Below are positions 15,401-23,672 of a stretch of 33,295 nt of DNA, in pieces. Source of the DNA: Armatimonadota bacterium. Its GTDB lineage: Bacteria; Cloacimonadota; Cloacimonadia; Cloacimonadales; TCS61. Position 1 is the stretch's first letter. The number at the start of each line of letters is the position of its first letter. The position numbers and the translations under genes are program-made. A model generated the notes under the pieces. The model was not told the DNA's origin and ran no database searches. It worked only from the letters and a program-made list of their open reading frames with translations. The stretch is from positions 1 through 33,295 of the forward strand of contig JABMPU010000154.1 in NCBI GenBank assembly GCA_013203665.1, read 5' to 3'.

Positions 15401-16135
15401 TTGAAAAAAATCAGAAAACTTCTCTCGCTTTTCCAAAAAAAGAGTACTAATAGCCTTCTATTACAAGAATTACAAGACACAATCAATTATCATTTTAAGG
15501 ACAAAACTCTATTAATTTCTGCCCTAACTCACACATCAGTCAGCACTTCAACTCAGGGAATTTCTGCCTTTGAGCGAATGGAATTTCTGGGAGATTCGAT
15601 TTTGGGTTTAGTTGTGGCAGAAGAACTTTTTGTGAAATTCCCAAAATATTCCGAAGGAGAACTTTCCAAACTTAAATCTCAACTTGTTTCCAGAAAATTT
15701 TTAACCATGAAAGCTAAACAGATCCGGTTGGGAAAATATATTCATTTGAGTTCTGAAGCAAAGGAAAGTGGAGGGCAAAATTCTTCATCGATTCTATCCG
15801 ACGCAATGGAATCATTAATTTGCGCAATTTATTCGGATGGATACATTCAACAAGCTCGTAAATTTATAAAAAAAATTATTCTGAAAAATTTTGAATCTTC
15901 AATCAAATCCAGTGAATTGATCAATTACAAAAGCATTTTGCAAGAATACACTCAATCTAAATATCAAAATATTCCAGTTTATAAAATCATCCAGGAACAA
16001 GGTCCGGATCATGAGAAAGTTTTTACAATCGAAGTTTATTTCAATGGGAAAAAATTCGGTGTGGGTAAAGGACCCAACAAAAAAGAAGCTCAGCAAAATG
16101 CTGCCAAAGAAGCATGCTCAATATTGAAGTTATAA
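15401..16135 (+). CDS. rnc: Ribonuclease III
   Basis: Cuts double-stranded RNA in rRNA and mRNA processing. The catalytic domain carries ERMEFLGDSILGLVVAEELF with the metal-binding Glu/Asp, then LSDAMESLICAIYSDG with the second Asp and Glu; the C-terminal dsRNA-binding domain has NYKSILQEYTQ and GVGKGPNKKEAQQNAAKEA. Length 244 with a short basic N-terminal extension. The start is TTG; no ATG or GTG lies in frame between the upstream stop (fabF TAA at 15371) and the conserved core. No ribosome binding site is visible, and the preceding bases form the terminator tail, so rnc is probably poorly translated. The fabF-rnc order is common. Confidence 0.94.
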   Translation: MKKIRKLLSLFQKKSTNSLLLQELQDTINYHFKDKTLLISALTHTSVSTSTQGISAFERMEFLGDSILGLVVAEELFVKFPKYSEGELSKLKSQLVSRKFLTMKAKQIRLGKYIHLSSEAKESGGQNSSSILSDAMESLICAIYSDGYIQQARKFIKKIILKNFESSIKSSELINYKSILQEYTQSKYQNIPVYKIIQEQGPDHEKVFTIEVYFNGKKFGVGKGPNKKEAQQNAAKEACSILKL

Positions 16136-16147
16136 TCCTCAACTATC

Positions 16148-17137
16148 ATGAAGATTCTTCCCATTTTCATTCCTCATCTTGGCTGCCCATTTAATTGCGT
16201 TTATTGCGACCAACATCTGATAACCAAAACAATTCATATAAATCCAAAAGAAATAGCAAAGAGAATAGAATATTTTTGCCGGAAAAATGCAGCTTTGAAA
16301 GATAAAGAAATTGCCTTCTTTGGTGGTACTTTTACCAATCTTCCCATCAAAAAACAAACAGAGCTTTTCGATCTGACAAAACCATTTTTGTCCCAAATTT
16401 CCGGTATCAGAATCTCAACCCGTCCGGATTTTATAGATGATAACGTCCTGAAACTTTGCAAAGAAAATATGGTGAAAGTCATTGAACTCGGTATTCAAAG
16501 TTTTTCGGATGATGTTCTTACCGCAAGCAAAAGAGGATATAATTCCAAAACTGCAATTTCAGCTTGTGATTTGATTAAGAAACACAATTTCAAACTCGGA
16601 ATTCAATTGATGCCGGGTCTGCCGGATTTCTCTGAGAAAAGCATAAAAGAAACCGTAAAAACTACTATTCGTATTCAACCTGATTTTGTGCGAATTTATC
16701 CTGCAATTGTTCTAAAAGAAACGGTTCTGGAAAAATGGTATAAAGAGCAGAAATTTCTCCCGCTCACAATTGAAAAAGCTGTTGAAATCGTATCTGAAAT
16801 GAAACTCGAATTTGATAAAAGCAACATAAAAATAATTAAAATAGGTTTGCACTCTGACATTGATTTAAACTCAATTGTAGCTGGACCATATCATTCTGCT
16901 TTCGGTGAACTTGTAAATTCAAATATCTTATCAAAAAAAATCATTAAAGAATATAAAAAATCATCAACTTTAATTATTTCTTCTAAAGATGTTTCACTTT
17001 TTAAAGGTTTCGATTCCCGGATGTTATCAAAATTAAAAGAGAAATTAAAGTTGGACAAAATACCAATTATTATAAATTCGAATTTAGCACAAAATAATAT
17101 TTATTGGAGAAAAGTATCTCCTGAAAAATTCTGGTAA
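16148..17137 (+). CDS. Radical SAM protein, Elp3-like
   Basis: A 329-residue radical SAM enzyme. The cluster motif CxxxCxxC is in GCPFNCVYCDQ near residue 13, followed by the SAM-binding FFGGTFTNLP, STRPDFID, ELGIQSFSDDVL and LGIQLMPGLP typical of the Elp3/coproporphyrinogen-oxidase-like branch. There is no acetyltransferase domain, unlike true Elp3. The same kind of gene lies between rnc and smc in clostridia, so the neighbourhood (12 nt after rnc) is conserved. The function of this subfamily is not established; a tRNA or protein modification is possible. Confidence 0.87.
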   Translation: MKILPIFIPHLGCPFNCVYCDQHLITKTIHINPKEIAKRIEYFCRKNAALKDKEIAFFGGTFTNLPIKKQTELFDLTKPFLSQISGIRISTRPDFIDDNVLKLCKENMVKVIELGIQSFSDDVLTASKRGYNSKTAISACDLIKKHNFKLGIQLMPGLPDFSEKSIKETVKTTIRIQPDFVRIYPAIVLKETVLEKWYKEQKFLPLTIEKAVEIVSEMKLEFDKSNIKIIKIGLHSDIDLNSIVAGPYHSAFGELVNSNILSKKIIKEYKKSSTLIISSKDVSLFKGFDSRMLSKLKEKLKLDKIPIIINSNLAQNNIYWRKVSPEKFW

Positions 17138-17202
17138 ATAATGATAAGTTTATCTTTTAATAGAATTGAATAAAATATGTTAGAAAATATTCCAAATATT
17201 AG

Positions 17203-17259
17203 GAAACCGATGAATCGGTTAAAAATTGTTATCTTGTTATTAACCGTTTTAACGGTTTC
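17203..17259. repeat. Nested palindrome, possible bidirectional structure
   Basis: Two local hairpins, AACCGATgaATCGGTT (17205-17220) and AACCGTTttAACGGTT (17242-17257), can alternatively pair over distance: GAAACCG with CGGTTTC outside and CGGTTAA with TTAACCG inside, giving two exclusive folds. It lies between the radical SAM gene and the VWA-like gene. The second palindrome has the same layout as 73-88. The rest of 17138-17295 shows no gene. Confidence 0.6.
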
Positions 17260-17295
17260 ATATCTTGCCGAATATCACTTATTAGAGTTGATTCA

Positions 17296-19281
17296 ATGAT
17301 TTTATTCTTTATATTTATAACTGTAATTTTGATTACCTGGTTTTATAAAAAAACCATTCCTGAAATCGGAAGAGAAAAAAAGTATCTTCTGATTTTTCTC
17401 AGAAGTATTTCAATTATTGCGGTTTTAATACTTCTATTAAATCCGATACTATACTTTTCACAAAAGATTTCAAAGAAATCAGAAATCTTTTTCCTCTCAG
17501 ATATTTCTGAAAGTATGAATCAAAAAAAAGACGAAATCAACAAAATTGCAACTTTAAAAGAATTTAAAGAAAAAATTAAGGATAAACTTGTATCGCAAAA
17601 TTATAATATTTCTGAAATTGAATTCGCCAACGGAATGAATGGTATAAAATCTTCTACAAATCTTTCCAAGACGTTTGAAGATATATCCAAAAAGCTCAGT
17701 CTAACTGATGTTAAAAATATTTTTCTTTTTTCAGATGGTTGGTTCAGAGATGAAAATTTGAACATTTTAGATGATTTTAATATTCCCATTTTCACATTTA
17801 ATCCCAATTTTGAAATCACAGATTTTGACCTTGAAATTTCCAATTTGAATTTCAATAAAAATGCATATAAAAACGAAATAACTCCAATTATTGTAAATGT
17901 TTCTGCATCACATTTCAATCAAAAAGCAAAAGTGAATCTGATTATAAATGGAAAAACATCTCAAACAAAAAATGTTGATTTCTCAAATGATAACTTTCAG
18001 CAAATCATCTTTGAGCAGATTTTTGAGAAAACCGGTTTACAGCCTTTTGAGATTGTCATCGAATCTGATATGGAAAATGAGATCAACCTGGCAAACAACC
18101 GCTTTCCTGCTGCTATTCAGGTTCTGGATAATCGTGCTAAAATATTGGTTATTTCCGACAATTTGAACTGGGATGTGAAATTCATTTTGGATGCGGTAGA
18201 GAAAAATCAACGCTGGAATTCGGATTTTCTACTCAAAGACAGAATCTTGAAAAAAGGTAGAAAAACCACCAGTCTTTCAGAAAATATCAAAGAAACTGTT
18301 GTTCTGATCTTAATTAATTATGATTTTCTGAATCTCACTCATATTGAGACAGAAATTATAAATAATTTTGTGAAAAATGGAGGAGGTCTTCTTATATTTG
18401 GAAAACCTGTAACTTCGCTTATTGACATCCTGCCAGCAATTCATTCCGGAATTGCTTCATCCTTTAAATCCACATTTTATTTTACTGATGAAAGTAAGAA
18501 ATTTCAAACATTTGAATATCTTAAAAATACAGATGAAATTCCACCGGTTGATTATTATTATGTTAATGCCAAACTGCAAGCAGAAATCCTGGCAAAAATC
18601 GAGAATGATGAGCAAAGTCCGGCAATTCTATTTAATGAATTTGAAAATGGTAAAGTGCTTTATTTCAGTTTTAATAATCTTTGGAAATGGCAGCTTCGCA
18701 ATTCCGATTATTCTGATTTTATGACAAATATTATTTTGTGGTTAAGTGCATCAAATACAGAAAGGTTCGTCTCTTTCACAGATAAATATAGTTACTTTGA
18801 GGGAGAAAAAATCATGATTACATTAACTGCGTTTGATGAAAAACTGGCACCAATAACAAACCTTACAGCAAAATTGATAATAAAACAAAATGAGAAAAAG
18901 ATTTTGGAAGAATATCTGCTTGAAAAAAGAGATGAATATTTCGCGGAAATTGAAGAATTGGAAAAAGGAAGCTATCGTTATTCGATCTTTGCTGAAAAAA
19001 CCGAGCAACAAACTTCCGGCAATTTCCTGATCACAGATGATAATCCGGAAGCAAGAGACAGGGGATTCAATCAACCTTTGCTCGCTTATATTTCCAAACA
19101 AACCAATGGAAAAATAATTGATGAGGAAACTCTATCTGATTTTACATTTCCCAAAGCGATTTCTAAAATTGAAGAGCTTAAAACCGAATTACCCATTTAT
19201 CGGAAATGGTATTTAATCGCTATATTTTTGGTTTGCTTCTGTACGGAATTATTCCTCAGAAAAAGATGGGGACTGCTTTGA
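17296..19281 (+). CDS. Membrane protein with VWA-like and GATase1-like regions
   Basis: 661 residues. Hydrophobic segments at about 2-16 and 30-53 anchor the N-terminus, and one at about 637-652 ends the protein just before a basic RKRWGLL tail. Between them is a von Willebrand A-like region with MIDAS motif DISES at 69-73. A later part (about 275-380), with KILVISDNLNWDVKFIL and NNFVKNGGGLLIFGKP, resembles the glutamine-amidotransferase-like fold used in large VWA membrane proteins. Family members often sit beside MoxR ATPases; none is present here. Function is unknown; metal-dependent protein binding at the periplasmic side is an inference. It is a single gene between palindromic spacers, convergent with the tautomerase gene. 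Confidence 0.7.
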   Translation: MILFFIFITVILITWFYKKTIPEIGREKKYLLIFLRSISIIAVLILLLNPILYFSQKISKKSEIFFLSDISESMNQKKDEINKIATLKEFKEKIKDKLVSQNYNISEIEFANGMNGIKSSTNLSKTFEDISKKLSLTDVKNIFLFSDGWFRDENLNILDDFNIPIFTFNPNFEITDFDLEISNLNFNKNAYKNEITPIIVNVSASHFNQKAKVNLIINGKTSQTKNVDFSNDNFQQIIFEQIFEKTGLQPFEIVIESDMENEINLANNRFPAAIQVLDNRAKILVISDNLNWDVKFILDAVEKNQRWNSDFLLKDRILKKGRKTTSLSENIKETVVLILINYDFLNLTHIETEIINNFVKNGGGLLIFGKPVTSLIDILPAIHSGIASSFKSTFYFTDESKKFQTFEYLKNTDEIPPVDYYYVNAKLQAEILAKIENDEQSPAILFNEFENGKVLYFSFNNLWKWQLRNSDYSDFMTNIILWLSASNTERFVSFTDKYSYFEGEKIMITLTAFDEKLAPITNLTAKLIIKQNEKKILEEYLLEKRDEYFAEIEELEKGSYRYSIFAEKTEQQTSGNFLITDDNPEARDRGFNQPLLAYISKQTNGKIIDEETLSDFTFPKAISKIEELKTELPIYRKWYLIAIFLVCFCTELFLRKRWGLL

Positions 19282-19282
19282 G

Positions 19283-19307
19283 ATTGAAAATTGAAAATTG
19301 AATATTT
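19283..19307. repeat. Heptamer array ATTGAAN
   Basis: Three and a half 7-nt units (ATTGAAA, ATTGAAA, ATTGAAT, ATTT) directly after the VWA gene stop. The same heptamer occurs within the coding sequence at 23785-23816. Confidence 0.6.
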
Positions 19308-19310
19308 ATG

Positions 19311-19407
19311 CTTGTTCCTCCCGAAAGCCTTCGGGACACTTGAGATTATATTACTTGCAAAGTTAAACTTCGCAGACATTTACGTTACGAAGAAAATCTT
19401 CGTAACG
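19311..19407. repeat. Two palindromes in the convergent spacer
   Basis: 19319-19336 is a hairpin (TCCCGAA ... TTCGGGA) within a longer CTTGTTCC-type repeat with a relative at 31122-31154. 19383-19407 is a strong hairpin with 11-bp arms (CGTTACGAAGA) and a 3-nt loop. They separate the convergent VWA-like and tautomerase genes. Neither side has a good U tract, so REP-like is preferred over terminator. Confidence 0.6.
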
Positions 19408-19418
19408 AGATGATAAAT

Positions 19419-19598
19419 TTAACCTAAAGGTTTACCTCCCACTCCAAAATTTTCTCGTGGCACTTCATCAATTCTCACGTAAACAGCTCCTTCCGGTTTT
19501 TTGGTTACTTCCACAATAACATCTGTCATTTTTCGGATTAACTGTTTTTTTTGTTCGGATGATAAATCACCAGCATTTGCCACTGTAACAACCGGCAT
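19419..19598 (-). CDS. Small tautomerase, 4-oxalocrotonate tautomerase family
   Basis: A 59-residue protein beginning MPVV, so removal of Met exposes the catalytic N-terminal proline. The pattern EQKKQLIRKMTDVIVEV and VYVRIDEVPRENFGVGG matches the family, with Phe50 kept. Positions equivalent to Arg11 and Arg39 of 4-OT are Leu and Tyr, with an Arg at 41, so the substrate probably differs from 4-oxalocrotonate. GGAGG placed 5 nt before the ATG at 19598 fixes the start; a longer upstream reading (to 19622) would bury the proline. Natural substrate unknown. Confidence 0.87.
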   Translation of the reverse strand: MPVVTVANAGDLSSEQKKQLIRKMTDVIVEVTKKPEGAVYVRIDEVPRENFGVGGKPLG

Positions 19599-19658
19599 AA
19601 TTCCTCCAATTTTTAAATACAAAATGGAATATGAAAAATAAGAAAATTCGCATCAATT

Positions 19659-19727
19659 GTCATTCCCGTGAAAACGGGAATCCATTGAAATAATAAATTT
19701 TAGATTCCGCATCAAGTACTGAATGAC
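19659..19727. repeat. dRS3-like inverted repeat
   Basis: The left part contains ATTCCC-N8-GGGAAT (19661-19680), the layout of the dRS3 repeat known from Neisseria and of the widespread GTCATTCCCG-type elements. The ends are inverted (GTCATTC at 19659-19665, GAATGAC at 19721-19727), and the right half is a decayed inverted copy of the left. It lies between the tautomerase gene and the terminator of the next operon. Confidence 0.6.
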
Positions 19728-19761
19728 AAAAAAAATACTCCTTATTCCCACATTTATAAAC

Positions 19762-19795
19762 ACAAAAAAGGGCAGGAATTTCCTGCCCATATTTT
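19762..19795 (-). terminator. Intrinsic terminator after the DUF5723-like gene
   Basis: Arms GGGCAGGA/TCCTGCCC (19770-19777 and 19781-19788), 3-nt loop. Read on the minus strand the hairpin is followed by six Ts. It lies about 17 nt after the outer-membrane protein stop and probably ends the six-gene minus-strand operon. The plus-strand side also has a T-rich tail, so it may work both ways. Confidence 0.8.
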
Positions 19796-19805
19796 TATTT
19801 ACACA

Positions 19806-21116
19806 CTAAAATTTCAGGATTGCCCCTGCAGAATACGACAGTCCTTTTGAATATGATGGAAACGGTGAATAGTAACTTCGCAATGCCCAACTAAATGCGA
19901 AAGTCTTAAATTCCAAACCTGAACCTAATGAATAGTGAGATGATCTCTCGTCACCAAAACCAAAACCCAATCTGATTGGCAGCCATTTCAAGATATCATA
20001 TTCTGCACCCAAAGAAATTTTTGGTTTAGAGGAAGTGAAAGCACTCGATTCAAATCCCTGAACATAATCTAAGTAGAAATTAAAAACTTTCAATTCATAC
20101 TTTCCACCCATATGAATCTCAAACGGGATAGTCTGCTTAATTTCATTTATAGTGTAAGTTGTATCCACTTCATCGAATTGGTCGCCAAAATCATAATTTC
20201 CGGAGTAGGCATATATGGAATCACCATAAGCACTGAAAATATGCTGCTGACAATCGCTTGACCAGGTGATATTTCCAAAAAGATTTTTAAAAGCCAGACC
20301 CACAGTAATGTTCTCATTAAGTTTAGATAAGAATCCGATATCCATTCTGAAACCTGAACCAGGGAAGGTTTTCTCTGTTTCTTTTGAGAACTCACCATCT
20401 TCTCTTTTTATGCCACTGGTTTGAATCTTAATATTAGTATCAATTTCTGCACCATTAGGAGAATTGACTATTGAGGATTCAAGTTTGGAAATCTTAGCAT
20501 ATCCAGCTCCCAAAATATAACTGATGCTGAAACCACCATAAATCGGCGGAAGTCCATAAGGTAAAAGGTCTTTCAAACGTAATTTTTGGGCATAGCCAAG
20601 CCTGTTTTCGTAAAATCCGACCACTTCTCCGGTGCAATCTGAAAAATCATATTCCTGGAATGCGATATCTTCAATAAGAAATTCGAAAAGCCCCTTTGAA
20701 AACCGTATAGTGGATAACACACTTGCAGTTGAGGAAAAAGCATAGTTCTTATATGAAAATGATGTGATCAAAGGCGTGAAACCCAAATCAAAATCGAAAC
20801 CAAATCCGGAATCAGGAATTCTATCAAGAATATCTTGTTCATCTCCCTCATCTAAATATTGTCCTACTATATCATTATAAAAGGCAATTGAAAAAGCGTT
20901 ATTGGCAAGGCTTAAATTCAAAGTAGAAAGACTTATTGTTATTTTATTGTCGTATAAAGCCAAATTTGCCGGATTCCAACCTAAAGCACGATACCCGGAA
21001 GCTTTAATCAAGTAGGCATCTCCAAGTGAAATACTGATAGGATTATCAAATGTATCTGCAGTTAGATTCAAAGAGATAAACGAAAAAATGATGGATATAA
21101 ATATTATCTTTTTCAT
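19806..21116 (-). CDS. Outer-membrane beta-barrel protein, DUF5723-like
   Basis: 436 residues with a signal peptide (KKIIFISIIFSFISLNLTA|D) and then SLGDAYLIKASGYRALGWNPANLAL, a start shared by DUF5723/PorV/FadL-like barrels. Alternating strands rich in aromatic and polar residues follow (FGFDFDLGFTPLITSFSYKNYAFSSTASV; GFRMDIGFLSKLNENITVGLAFKNLFG), and the protein ends in Phe (GAILKF), as outer-membrane barrels do. GGAGG is well spaced before the ATG, and only 1 nt separates it from the upstream lipoprotein stop. The two are probably partners at the outer membrane; the cargo is unknown. Confidence 0.75.
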   Translation of the reverse strand: MKKIIFISIIFSFISLNLTADTFDNPISISLGDAYLIKASGYRALGWNPANLALYDNKITISLSTLNLSLANNAFSIAFYNDIVGQYLDEGDEQDILDRIPDSGFGFDFDLGFTPLITSFSYKNYAFSSTASVLSTIRFSKGLFEFLIEDIAFQEYDFSDCTGEVVGFYENRLGYAQKLRLKDLLPYGLPPIYGGFSISYILGAGYAKISKLESSIVNSPNGAEIDTNIKIQTSGIKREDGEFSKETEKTFPGSGFRMDIGFLSKLNENITVGLAFKNLFGNITWSSDCQQHIFSAYGDSIYAYSGNYDFGDQFDEVDTTYTINEIKQTIPFEIHMGGKYELKVFNFYLDYVQGFESSAFTSSKPKISLGAEYDILKWLPIRLGFGFGDERSSHYSLGSGLEFKTFAFSWALRSYYSPFPSYSKGLSYSAGAILKF

Positions 21117-21117
21117 C

Positions 21118-23661
21118 TTATTCCTCCGATTCCGCTATATGGATTTCAGCTTCGAGATAGCCAATGATTTTGATATTATCTGAACCTCTTATTGTAACGA
21201 CCTCTCCGTCAGTTCCTAAAATAGAAAGCTCAGCACCAATATAAACATCTTGATGTTCTCTATCCAAAAATACATTGAAATCATCACCTGATAAATTTAG
21301 AATTATTTCGTTTGATGTTGGTTCGCCGGAAACTCCGTTTACAATTTCAGCAGCTTCAATAAATAATGAATCAATTAAAAGACCGGGATTAGTGAAAACT
21401 TCCGTTGAATCTGTGGAGAAAAAGACTCTTATATCAGCCCCAAATGGAAATTTATTCTCAGCATTCATTACCAACTTTATTCCATCTATGTTCTCATCAA
21501 GTACATCCTGACTTTCATCATTCATAGTAATTGTATCTAACGTATCTGTGATTGTATGGTCTGCCACAATGAATTTCATTGGAGTGGTTACAGCATAAGA
21601 ACCAGCAATTGAATCGTTTAGAGCAATTGAGCCGGGAGTGATCCCATCACCAATAGTTGCAATGATATCTGTAACTGTAATAGATGAAGGCACCAAATTA
21701 AGCAAATCTGTTATACCATCTTCAATAATAATTTCTGTAGTTGTTTCTTTATAGATGGTTTCATTAACATCAATAGCTACAGATTCTCCTGCATCGTTAC
21801 TACCAACCAGATGCATACTCAGGTTACAATCAAAACCAATCTGGTTTAAAATTTCAATATGAAGCTCTACAATCTGAAATTCCAAAAGACCCTGAAGACT
21901 ATCGGGCAAATCATCCAATTCAATCTCTTCATAAATATCTTCCATTTCAACTTCTTTATTATCGATGACTCCGATAACTTCCTGTAAAATCATGTCTCCA
22001 ATAGAAATAACGGCAGCAACTTCATCGTCATAATTTATTGGTACATACTCATCTCCTGTACTTTCGGTAATAACAGAATACGAATAATGTAGAGAATCAA
22101 TCGGCATAGTAGAATTGGGGTCTAGACCAATCGTATAACCTGCAAAATTAAAGGTCGTGTCTCCAGGACAATGGAAACTGACTTCCAATGGGACACCAGC
22201 CTGAGTATAGATTTCATTAAAAACAAGATCGATATCCGCTTCCAAAGGAAGAGTGTAATTCTGGCTAATATCAATAACAACTTCACAACCATTGATCTCA
22301 GCAAAGAAAAGACTGAATTCACCTGTGCTGTCTATCACTGTTGAACTTTCATCTTCGATTGTAAAGCTGCCAAACTTGCCTACGATCTGCTCAAAAACCA
22401 TATCTCCAAATACAATTTGCGTGAGAATTTTATCTTCAGGAGTGATCAAAACATAATCCGGATACGTGCTTCCACTGGAAGAATAAAGCGTAAAATGTAA
22501 AGAATCGAGTGGATTCTCTCCTGCTGCATGAATCAAACAATCATCAAGAATAATTGGAATATCATAGGTGTTTCCACTAAGAAGACCAAATTCTTCAATT
22601 TTATAGGGATTGTTATATGGATCGAACAACTCGGTAAATTCTATGATCAATGTATCCACATCGATGGGTAAATAGTTCTCAATATGAATATTACCAGTAC
22701 AAGTAGCAATTTCCGCTGAAAGCACTTGAATATCTTCATCAGAAATGGAAATTGCATCTTCATGATTGACAGAAGCAGCTTCCAGAATAGCACTCGCTTC
22801 AGAAACTGTCATATTGCCAACGCTAAATGTTACATCAAAAGAATCATCCTCATCCACATTTATCGGTCCGGATGTTCCGTCGGTTGTCAGATAACATTTC
22901 AAATAATTTTCTCCGTAAACAGTCTGTCCGTCAAACGGAAGCATCATATACTCAGTGTCACCTGGTCCTATGGAAGGATAAATGTAATGTTCGAACATAA
23001 AAATTGAATCCGGATGTGAAGCAGAAGTTCCATTTGTCCAGAATTCAAAGTGCATCTGGAAAGCTTGATCCGGTATATCTGAGCTTAAAGGAATTTCCGT
23101 ATTATTATGAAATGTTATAAACACAGTTCCTGTATCGATGATAACATATTCAAGGTTGTCGTTATCAAAAATACCAAAATCTTGATAGAATGGTTCGAAA
23201 TCATAAAATGGTGGAATTTGTTCACCCACAACAGGTCCTATTCCTCCGCCCAATGATTCATTGGCAAAATCCAGAACCAGTACACTAGCCTCAGCATTAC
23301 CTGTTCCTTCCACCTCGATCCTGTCCACATTCCTTTCAAATTCACGTTCCTGACTGTCGATTGTCAACTCGTCTCCAATCTCACTCTCAAAAGTTGTTTC
23401 CTGGCTATCAATTTTTAGATCATCTTCCGTAACATGTTTCGTTTCAAATTCATTGGAAATCGAAAACATCATAGTATCATTTTCAACTACAATAATGAAA
23501 TCATCGGTTGAATCTGCCAGGTCCGACATATAATACGATTGACTGATTAATGGAAACTCGATTTTCTTATCAAATTCCGGTGCTTCAAAACTTTTGATAG
23601 TGCACGAGAAAACTATGACAATCAAAATCAAGAATCCAAATAAATTAAGATATTTCTTCAT
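21118..23661 (-). CDS. Large lipoprotein with internal repeats
   Basis: 847 residues. A lipoprotein signal ends in IVIVFSC (Cys20). The mature part is acidic, with few lysines, and looks all-beta. A module of about 150 residues recurs at least twice and probably three times: each has an I-S/F-x-G-D/N-M element (SVGNMTVSEA, VFGDMVFEQIVG, SIGDMILQEVIG) followed by an E/D-rich stretch and then a V/L-x-I-x-N-strand block (IHIENYLPIDVDTLIIEFTE, VVIDISQNYTLPLEADIDLVF, IEILNQIGFDCNLSMHLVG). No known domain is recognised. Good ribosome binding site (AAGGAGAG). Directly followed by the DUF5723-like barrel, so a surface-exposed partner is likely. No function is assigned. Confidence 0.75.
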   Translation of the reverse strand: MKKYLNLFGFLILIVIVFSCTIKSFEAPEFDKKIEFPLISQSYYMSDLADSTDDFIIVVENDTMMFSISNEFETKHVTEDDLKIDSQETTFESEIGDELTIDSQEREFERNVDRIEVEGTGNAEASVLVLDFANESLGGGIGPVVGEQIPPFYDFEPFYQDFGIFDNDNLEYVIIDTGTVFITFHNNTEIPLSSDIPDQAFQMHFEFWTNGTSASHPDSIFMFEHYIYPSIGPGDTEYMMLPFDGQTVYGENYLKCYLTTDGTSGPINVDEDDSFDVTFSVGNMTVSEASAILEAASVNHEDAISISDEDIQVLSAEIATCTGNIHIENYLPIDVDTLIIEFTELFDPYNNPYKIEEFGLLSGNTYDIPIILDDCLIHAAGENPLDSLHFTLYSSSGSTYPDYVLITPEDKILTQIVFGDMVFEQIVGKFGSFTIEDESSTVIDSTGEFSLFFAEINGCEVVIDISQNYTLPLEADIDLVFNEIYTQAGVPLEVSFHCPGDTTFNFAGYTIGLDPNSTMPIDSLHYSYSVITESTGDEYVPINYDDEVAAVISIGDMILQEVIGVIDNKEVEMEDIYEEIELDDLPDSLQGLLEFQIVELHIEILNQIGFDCNLSMHLVGSNDAGESVAIDVNETIYKETTTEIIIEDGITDLLNLVPSSITVTDIIATIGDGITPGSIALNDSIAGSYAVTTPMKFIVADHTITDTLDTITMNDESQDVLDENIDGIKLVMNAENKFPFGADIRVFFSTDSTEVFTNPGLLIDSLFIEAAEIVNGVSGEPTSNEIILNLSGDDFNVFLDREHQDVYIGAELSILGTDGEVVTIRGSDNIKIIGYLEAEIHIAESEE

Positions 23662-23672
23662 ATTCTCTCCTT

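Noticed and set aside
19383-19407. Terminator for the convergent VWA-like and tautomerase genes
   Set aside because: A strong stem, but neither strand has a U-rich tract after it; called a palindromic repeat instead.
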